Assembly (NCBI GenBank): GCA_903928225.1
Contig: CAIYPU010000015.1
Location: 1-48,645, forward strand
Source: an uncultured Chlorobiaceae bacterium
GTDB taxonomy: Bacteria; Bacteroidota; Chlorobiia; Chlorobiales; Chlorobiaceae
Length of the DNA stretch: 48,645 bases
Direction of reading: 5' to 3'
In this document: positions 43,519 through 48,645 of the stretch, one piece after another
Layout: each line of letters begins with the position of its first letter
How positions within the stretch are numbered: the stretch's first letter is position 1
Notes under the pieces: generated by a model
Told to the model about the DNA's origin: nothing
Seen by the model: only the letters and a program-made list of their open reading frames with translations
Database searches by the model: none
Position numbers and translations under genes: made by a program

Positions 43519-44094
43519 TCAAAGATATTTCATCAGGATGGTCATTGCAAGCTCTTGCTCTCCCAGCGTAAACGAGCATTGATCGAATTTCGGACCGCCC
43601 ATGCCTATTTTAGGATTGTTTGAAACGCCGACCCCTTCTTTCGGAATGCCTATGAAATTCGCATCGAGCTTTCCGTTGCCGTTTTCATCATGGGCTACGC
43701 TGATCGCGTACGTTCCGTAGGGAATGTTTTCGAAAACAACCCTGTCCGAGTTCCCCGAGTATTTTTTCTGCTGTGAAACAAGTGCAAGTTCATGTTTGCC
43801 GGGAAAACCTTTTTTTGAGTTATGGAGCAATATGCCTAAAACCCCGCCTGGACGATTGATATTCGTGATGGTGACAACAATGCGGCCCGTTTGTGATGCA
43901 GGGGATGTGGTTTCCGTGAGGTTTGCCGAGGGTGCGGCACTTCCGGAAACTGCCGGGTAAATGAGCAGGGTCACAATAACAACCGTAAGAACGGCATGCC
44001 ATGCGGTGATACGATGTTTCAAGGACACGGTTGATATTTTTTTAATTTGCAGGACAGGTCCGTCGATGTTTGAGTGATCCTGTTGTTGCGCCAT
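43519..44094 (-). CDS. DUF2141 family protein, membrane-anchored
   Basis: A 191-residue protein with an N-terminal helix (about 33-51) and a DUF2141 beta-sandwich: GRIVVTITNINRPGGVLGILLHNS, FENIPYGTYAISVAHDENGNGKLD (a calcium-loop-like DENGNGKLD), and IPKEGVGVSNNPKIGMGGPKFDQCSFTL. Function of DUF2141 is unknown; the fold resembles carboxypeptidase-regulatory or transthyretin-like domains. It lies 37 bp upstream of ynbE on the same strand and may be cotranscribed with that operon. Confidence 0.82.
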   Translation of the reverse strand: MAQQQDHSNIDGPVLQIKKISTVSLKHRITAWHAVLTVVIVTLLIYPAVSGSAAPSANLTETTSPASQTGRIVVTITNINRPGGVLGILLHNSKKGFPGKHELALVSQQKKYSGNSDRVVFENIPYGTYAISVAHDENGNGKLDANFIGIPKEGVGVSNNPKIGMGGPKFDQCSFTLGEQELAMTILMKYL

Positions 44095-44165
44095 GGTCGT
44101 ATTTCATAAAAAGCCAACTGAACATAAACCGGACATATACTGAAAAAACAGAAAAAGGCTGTTTG

Positions 44166-44194
44166 TTGACACTGGATGCAAAATGGGTTATTGC
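44166..44194 (+). promoter_or_regulatory. Candidate promoter before the SMR pump gene
   Basis: TTGACA (44166-44171), 17-bp spacer and TATTGC (44189-44194). The -35 box is perfect, the -10 box modest. About 115 bp upstream of the EmrE-like start. Confidence 0.35.
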
Positions 44195-44309
44195 TTCCGG
44201 TTCAATACCACAACTTCATAACTAACACGGAATTCCGATACAGCGTTTACATAAAACTATCCATTCTGCACATTTTTCATCACATTAACCGGAAAGGACC
44301 GTCAATCAT

Positions 44310-44639
44310 ATGCAATGGTTTTATCTGATTATCGCAATAGTCTGTGAAGTTGCAGCAACTTCGGCGCTTAAAGAGACTGACGGCTTTTCCCGCCCGCTTC
44401 CTTCCGCGGTTGTCGTTGCCGGTTACGCTGCGGCATTCTATTTTCTCGCGCTTACCCTGAGAACCTTTCCGGTCGGCATTGTCTATGCCCTCTGGTCCGG
44501 CGTGGGCATCGTGCTGATCACCATTGTCGGGTGGTTCTTCTACCAGCAGAAGCTTGATCTGGCCGCTCTTGCAGGCATAGGTCTCATCATCGCGGGAGTG
44601 ATCGTTATCAATCTGTTTTCGAAATCGGTTGTGCATTGA
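44310..44639 (+). CDS. Small multidrug resistance efflux protein (EmrE-like)
   Basis: A 109-residue four-helix proton antiporter of the SMR family. The essential membrane glutamate is present (Glu 13 in IVCEVAATSALK). GIVYALWSGVGIVLIT on helix 3 and the VIVINLFS end are characteristic. Members export quaternary cations, polyamines or guanidinium; the WSGVG motif fits EmrE-type pumps more than guanidinium exporters. Works as a dual-topology dimer, and no partner gene is next to it. AAAGGA lies about 12 nt before the start. Confidence 0.92.
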   Translation: MQWFYLIIAIVCEVAATSALKETDGFSRPLPSAVVVAGYAAAFYFLALTLRTFPVGIVYALWSGVGIVLITIVGWFFYQQKLDLAALAGIGLIIAGVIVINLFSKSVVH

Positions 44640-44759
44640 GGGGGAAACAGAGGTGATGGGACTTATGGGAGATATGGGATGGATGAAAGAATCGCATGAA
44701 GGGTAAAAACGGCGCCGGGTTTTCATAACTTATCGGTAAACAAATCCACTGACAATAAT

Positions 44760-45275
44760 ATGAGATCAATTCTGCTTTTAACGGCATTTGCGTTGTTTTT
44801 CCTCACTGCTGTCTGCAACGCATCCGTTCAGGAGCATATCACGCTTGGTGAAAGTTACTACGAGAAGGGAATGTTCAGGGAGTCGCTTGCCGAACTCGAT
44901 ATCGCTACTGCAAAGGACGGCAAGTCCTTCGAGGCCTGGTATGCCCGAGGAAAAACACTCTATGAGCTCGGCGAATACGAGTCCGCAATCGGGGATTTTA
45001 CCAGGGCCATTGATATCGATCATTCCTGTGAGCGTGCCCGCTTTCACCGGGGCAGATGTTATGCCGCAATGAAGCTCTATGACAAGGCTCTTGAAGACTA
45101 TTCGAAAGCGATCAGATTGAAATACAACTATGACAAGGCCTATTTTGCCCGCGCTCAGGCGGAATATGCGATGAACGATCGGGCAAAAGCATTCGAAGAC
45201 ATGCGGAAGGCAAAAAAATTCGGCAACAGCGAAGCTTCCCTCTGGCTCGAGGTCCACTTCCCGGAACAGCCCTGA
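44760..45275 (+). CDS. Exported tetratricopeptide repeat protein
   Basis: A 171-residue protein with signal peptide (about 1-21, FLTAVCNA) and three to four TPRs (GESYYEKGMFRESLAELD, AWYARGKTLYELGEYESAIGDFTRAI, RFHRGRCYAAMKLYDKALEDYSKAI, YFARAQAEYAMNDRAKAFEDMRKA). The repeat style is the same as the larger TPR protein at 5212-6123. A partner is not identified. Confidence 0.85.
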   Translation: MRSILLLTAFALFFLTAVCNASVQEHITLGESYYEKGMFRESLAELDIATAKDGKSFEAWYARGKTLYELGEYESAIGDFTRAIDIDHSCERARFHRGRCYAAMKLYDKALEDYSKAIRLKYNYDKAYFARAQAEYAMNDRAKAFEDMRKAKKFGNSEASLWLEVHFPEQP

Positions 45276-45392
45276 CAATGCGAAAGAAGCGATTTCAGGG
45301 AAAAATGCTCCCTCTCATGATGACTGAATTGTCCTTTCTTTTTGTTACAGAAAGTATAAAGCGATTTGTTCATCAAACAGAAGGAGGGCCCT

Positions 45393-45701
45393 ATGACGAC
45401 CGAAATCAAAGAATATCATGTCCTTTTTTACGGAAGCCCCGAGGGTTATCAGACAAACCGTGCCCAGATAGCACTCTATGGTCCTGATGGAAGCCCTGTG
45501 GCGTATGTGAGGTTCAATGACCCCGGAATGGTATTTGAAAACGACAGCCAGCTCGGAAACATTATCCTGATGCACCTTCCTTCGGCCATGTTCCAGAGCG
45601 TGCTCGATGTGCTTCGCAATGAAAAACCGGTCTATATCTACTTCGCGCAGGGCAGGGGATTCCTTTCGACATCGAAGGAGCCTGTCGGAGAAGGGGAGTA
45701 G
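45393..45701 (+). CDS. Small conserved-looking protein of unknown function
   Basis: A 102-residue protein starting MTTEIKEYHVLFYGSPEGY, with no signal peptide, membrane segment or cysteine. A near-perfect ribosome site (AAGGAGG, 6 nt before ATG) supports it; the frame extending to 45366 does not. It has strands and a central helix (LGNIILMHLPSAMFQSVLDVL). I do not recognise a family name. It is followed by a hairpin shared with the RTX gene. Confidence 0.7.
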   Translation: MTTEIKEYHVLFYGSPEGYQTNRAQIALYGPDGSPVAYVRFNDPGMVFENDSQLGNIILMHLPSAMFQSVLDVLRNEKPVYIYFAQGRGFLSTSKEPVGEGE

Positions 45702-45712
45702 CTTACGGCAGA

Positions 45713-45743
45713 GCTGCCGGAGCACAATCAATGTTCCGGCAGC
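45713..45743. terminator. Hairpin between convergent genes
   Basis: GCTGCCGGA (45713-45721) and TCCGGCAGC (45735-45743) form a perfect 9-bp GC-rich stem, 12 bp after the plus-strand gene and 14 bp from the end of the minus-strand RTX gene. It could end both transcripts, though neither side has a long T-run. Confidence 0.6.
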
Positions 45744-45756
45744 CATCAGAAAATGA

Positions 45757-48645
45757 TCAGATCAGCATTTGTTCAGCCGTCTGCAACTCGTCATGGGTGA
45801 GTTCGTAATAATCAATCTGGCTTTCATTCACTATTGATTTGCTTGCTGTGATGCTGCCGAGTGCTGTTGTGCCCGTATACAGTGTAATCAGGCTTGAGTC
45901 GTCTTTATTGTCAAAGTTGGAATCGAAATAGTCGATTTCATACCAGACGTTTGCCTTGACATTGTCACCTGCGATGGCGATGCGATCACCCTGTGAAGCG
46001 CTGAAGTCAAGGATGGTGTCGCTTCCGATTCCGATGCCAGAAGGATCCGTTCCGATTGGAGCAAAAATGAACATATCTGTGCCGGCACCTCCCATCATCG
46101 TGTCGCTGGAAGTATCATGAACCGAAACCAGCATGTCGTTGCCGTTTCCTCCCGAAAAATAATCGGCTCCAAGGGCGTCCGCAAGGATATCTTCATTGTC
46201 GTCTCCCTTCATGATATCATTGCCGTATCCACCTGTCAGGAGATCGTTGCCGTATCCGCCAATGATACTGTCATCTCCGTCGTTTCCAGAAAGCGTGTCG
46301 TTGCCGTTTTCCCCTTTCAGGGTGTCGTTGCCTGTCCCTCCGGAACCCGAATCATTCCCGTCACTTCCGGACATAAGGTCGTTTCCGGCATCACCGTCGA
46401 GGTAATCATTGTCATACCCCCCATTGAGGTAATCATTGCCTGAACCCCCGGAAAGCGAGTCGGTGCCGGACTGTCCATAGAGGGTATCATTACCTTCGCC
46501 TGCATCGAGTATGTCTATGCCGGCCCCTCCGTTGAGAGAATCGTTCCCGTTTTCTCCGGAAAGTGTGTCATCGCCATTGTCTCCGGAGAGGGTGTCATTT
46601 CCGCTGCCTGCGGTGATAAGGTCGTTCCCGTCACCACCATAAAACCTGTTGTCTCCAGATGTATCTGTCAGTATGTCATTGCCGTAGCTGCCTGAGAGAT
46701 AATCCTTCCCCCCGCCGCCGAAAAGCGTGTCATCGCCGCCCTCACCATACAGGGTGTCATTTCCGCTGCCTGCGGTGACAAGGTCGCTGCCCTCACCGCC
46801 GGCGAACCTGTTGTCTCCGAGGTCGTCGAAAAGGATGTCGTTGTCGCCGCCGCCGGAGAGGGAATCGTTTCCGTCTCCTCCTGTGACTGTATCAGCACCT
46901 GAACCCGCATTGACGACATCGTTACCGCTGTTGCCATAGATCGTATCGTCGCCGCCATCGCCGGAGATCGTGTCGTTTCCGGCTCCAGCGGTGATGGAGT
47001 CATTACCGTCACCGCCCGAGAATTTATTGTCACCGATGGTGTCGTTCAGGAGGTCGTTACCAGCTCCGCCACCAAGATAATCGTTACCAGCTCCGCCATT
47101 GATCGTATCGTTTCCGTCATCTCCGTTAAGGGTATCATTTCCTGTACCTGCTTCGATGAGGTCGATGCCCGATCCGCCATAGGCGATGTTGATCCCGTCA
47201 CCCGCCCGGATGATATCGTCACCGCCGTCACCGTATATGGTGTCATTTCCTGTCCCGGCAGTGATGGTGTCATTGCCGTCGCCGCCCGAGAATTTGTTGG
47301 CGCCCGAGACATCGTAAATGAGATCAACGCCATAACCGCCATAGAGGACATCGTTTCCGCCGTTGCCATAGATCGTATCGTCGCCGCCATCGCCGGAGAT
47401 CGTGTCGTTTCCGGCTCCAGCGGTGATGGAGTCATTACCTTCGCCCCCGGAAAATTTATTGTCCCCGATGGTGTCGTTCAGGAGGTCGTTGCCGCCACCT
47501 CCCCCGAGATAGTCATTTCCAGCACTACCGTTGATTGAGTCGTCCCCATCGTCCCCGTTAAGGGTATCGTTTCCTGTACCGGCTTCGATGTGGTCGATGC
47601 CCGCTCCACCGTAGACGATGTTGATCCCGTCACCCGCCCGGATGATATCGTCACCGCCGTCACCGTATATGGTGTCATTTCCTGTCCCGGCAGTGATGGT
47701 GTCGTTACCGTCGCCGCCGGAAAATTTATTGGCGCCCGAGACATCGTAAATGAGATCAACGCCATAACCGCCATAGAGGACATCGTTTCCGCCGTTACCA
47801 TAGATCGTATCGTCGCCGCCATCGCCGGAGATCGTGTCGTTTCCGGCTCCAGCGGTGATGGAGTCATTACCGTCACCGCCCGAGAATTTGTTGTCCCCGG
47901 TACTGTCCGTTAGGGTGTCGTTTCCGGAACCTCCTCCAAGATAATCGTTGCCGTCGCCTCCGTTCAGGGAATCATCCCCGCTTTCCCCGTAAAGGAAGTC
48001 GTTACCAATTCCGGCAGTCAGGGTATCGTTACCTTCACCACCAGAGATATTGTTGTTGCCGGCAGTGTCAATGAGGATATCATTGCCGGATTTTCCATAC
48101 AACTGGTCGTCTCCTTTCCCGCCATTGAGCGTATCATCTCCCTCGTCGCCGCTCAGCCAATCGTTCCCGTCACCTGCCGTCAGTGAATCATTGCCTTTGC
48201 CGCCCGATAGTCCATTGTTTCCGGAAGTATCGTTGAGAATATCGTTTCCATCACCTCCGTTGAGATCGTCGTCGCCATTTCCGCCATAGAGCGTATCGTC
48301 TCCCTCGTCGCCGCTCAGCCAGTCATCGCCGTCACCAGCCGTGAGAGAGTCGTTTCCTTCTCCTCCGGACAGGCCATTGTCACCGGCATTATCAATGAGG
48401 ATATCATCACCCTGGCCGCCGGAAAGCCAGTCGTTGCCGAACCCTCCCATGATCGTATCGTTGCCTTCATCACCGGAGAGGCAGTCGTCCGTTTCACAGC
48501 CGCTCTGCGAATCGGAGCCATCCAGAGCGGAAAGCGCAGAATCCGAAGCACTGTCGATGAGGAGATCATTTCCTGCACCACCGGAAAGATAGTTGCTGCC
48601 GCTGCCCCCGTCGAGGGTATCATCCCCGTCGTCACCGCAAAGGCA
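45757..48645 (-). CDS. Giant RTX (calcium-binding nonapeptide) secreted protein, 5' end off window
   Basis: At least 962 residues; the frame stays open through the right edge, so the true start lies beyond it and the ATG at 48450 is internal. Almost the whole visible chain is GGxGxDxUx nonapeptides, which fold as a calcium-loaded beta-roll outside the cell. The last roughly 150 residues leave the repeat (MFIFAPIGTDPSGIGIGSDTILDFSASQGDRIAI) as the type I secretion C-terminal region of such proteins, ending with no cysteine. A type I transporter is not in the window. A 144-residue (432-bp) segment is tandemly duplicated (separate entry). Function (adhesin, S-layer or enzyme) depends on the unseen N-terminus. 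Confidence 0.9.
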   Translation of the reverse strand, partial: CLCGDDGDDTLDGGSGSNYLSGGAGNDLLIDSASDSALSALDGSDSQSGCETDDCLSGDEGNDTIMGGFGNDWLSGGQGDDILIDNAGDNGLSGGEGNDSLTAGDGDDWLSGDEGDDTLYGGNGDDDLNGGDGNDILNDTSGNNGLSGGKGNDSLTAGDGNDWLSGDEGDDTLNGGKGDDQLYGKSGNDILIDTAGNNNISGGEGNDTLTAGIGNDFLYGESGDDSLNGGDGNDYLGGGSGNDTLTDSTGDNKFSGGDGNDSITAGAGNDTISGDGGDDTIYGNGGNDVLYGGYGVDLIYDVSGANKFSGGDGNDTITAGTGNDTIYGDGGDDIIRAGDGINIVYGGAGIDHIEAGTGNDTLNGDDGDDSINGSAGNDYLGGGGGNDLLNDTIGDNKFSGGEGNDSITAGAGNDTISGDGGDDTIYGNGGNDVLYGGYGVDLIYDVSGANKFSGGDGNDTITAGTGNDTIYGDGGDDIIRAGDGINIAYGGSGIDLIEAGTGNDTLNGDDGNDTINGGAGNDYLGGGAGNDLLNDTIGDNKFSGGDGNDSITAGAGNDTISGDGGDDTIYGNSGNDVVNAGSGADTVTGGDGNDSLSGGGDNDILFDDLGDNRFAGGEGSDLVTAGSGNDTLYGEGGDDTLFGGGGKDYLSGSYGNDILTDTSGDNRFYGGDGNDLITAGSGNDTLSGDNGDDTLSGENGNDSLNGGAGIDILDAGEGNDTLYGQSGTDSLSGGSGNDYLNGGYDNDYLDGDAGNDLMSGSDGNDSGSGGTGNDTLKGENGNDTLSGNDGDDSIIGGYGNDLLTGGYGNDIMKGDDNEDILADALGADYFSGGNGNDMLVSVHDTSSDTMMGGAGTDMFIFAPIGTDPSGIGIGSDTILDFSASQGDRIAIAGDNVKANVWYEIDYFDSNFDNKDDSSLITLYTGTTALGSITASKSIVNESQIDYYELTHDELQTAEQMLI
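46920..47939 (-). repeat. 432-bp tandem repeat inside the RTX gene
   Basis: Two near-identical adjacent units, about 47076-47507 and 47508-47939, and a partial third on the left (about 46920-47075). The same sequence recurs exactly 432 bp apart (for example the GATAA/GATAG triplets at 47076, 47508 and 47940). 432 bp equals 16 nonapeptides, so the frame is kept. Units differ at scattered positions. This points to unequal recombination or slippage. Confidence 0.88.

Noticed and set aside
46117-46443. Plus-strand frame opposite the RTX gene
   Set aside because: Shadow of nonapeptide codons, as are the other plus-strand frames there.
46117-48592. CRISPR-like or short tandem DNA repeats
   Set aside because: The regular spacing is 27 bp and reads in frame as RTX nonapeptides with varied codons; no constant repeat/variable spacer structure.

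Overview
The window reads as chromosomal DNA of an anaerobic Gram-negative bacterium. Gene content and style (late cobamide assembly and salvage genes, TonB-dependent uptake, several small proteins of the kind seen in Chlorobi) suggest a green sulfur bacterium (Chlorobiaceae: Chlorobium, Pelodictyon or Prosthecochloris). This is recognition, not a database match, and no 16S or photosynthesis gene is present to confirm it. The outer-membrane systems (TonB receptor, usher, YdbH-YnbE-YdbL, lipoproteins) do establish a diderm envelope.

Layout. 1-6123 (mostly minus): purB (3' end missing), cca, a TetA-like MFS exporter, a BtuF-like corrinoid-binding lipoprotein overlapping a Nudix hydrolase, and a TPR protein. 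6425-8616 (plus): an SRPBCC protein coupled to a Na+/Pi symporter-type protein. 8674-18560 (plus): a cobamide block, with a B12 riboswitch, a BtuB-like receptor, cobQ, cobD, cbiB, cobA, btuC, btuD (with an extra C-terminal domain) and cbiR, many with overlapping or abutting ends. 18562-26474 (minus): a divergent chaperone-usher-type surface fibre locus with usher, chaperone and five secreted subunit-like proteins; three of the five subunit genes have their own terminator-like hairpin. 26678-29159 (plus): the rest of the cobamide block, cobU, cobT and cobS. So the fibre locus sits inside the cobamide cluster.

29322-31528 (plus): OsmC-like protein, DUF134 regulator, iron-type alcohol dehydrogenase. 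31548-33032 (minus): membrane-anchored SET protein and an SDR epimerase. 33330-37619 (plus): a three-gene MacB/DevBCA-like ABC exporter. 37714-39036: HI0933/BaiN-type flavoprotein without a canonical start codon. 39018-39953: MORN-like repeat protein. 40360: tiny Pro/His-rich lipoprotein. 40727-43481 (minus): ynbE-ydbL-ydbH, an AsmA-like intermembrane lipid transport system. Then a DUF2141 protein, an EmrE-like SMR pump, a TPR protein, a small conserved-looking protein, and, running off the right edge, a giant RTX protein made almost wholly of nonapeptide calcium-binding repeats.

How the parts work together. The receptor, BtuF and BtuCD would import corrinoids; CbiR would open the lower ligand of imported cobamides; CobA adenosylates; CbiB and CobD make and attach the aminopropanol arm; CobQ amidates; CobU, CobT and CobS rebuild the nucleotide loop. 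No corrin-ring (cbi/cob early) genes lie in this window.

Most notable for follow-up: (i) the divergent chaperone-usher locus with five subunit-like genes, (ii) a pair of 141-bp inverted MITE-like repeats, one lying between the B12 riboswitch and its receptor gene and the other, with a 5-bp target duplication, inside the fibre locus, (iii) a perfect 11-bp inverted repeat in front of the first fibre subunit, (iv) a 432-bp tandem duplication inside the RTX gene, and (v) the BtuD C-terminal fusion.
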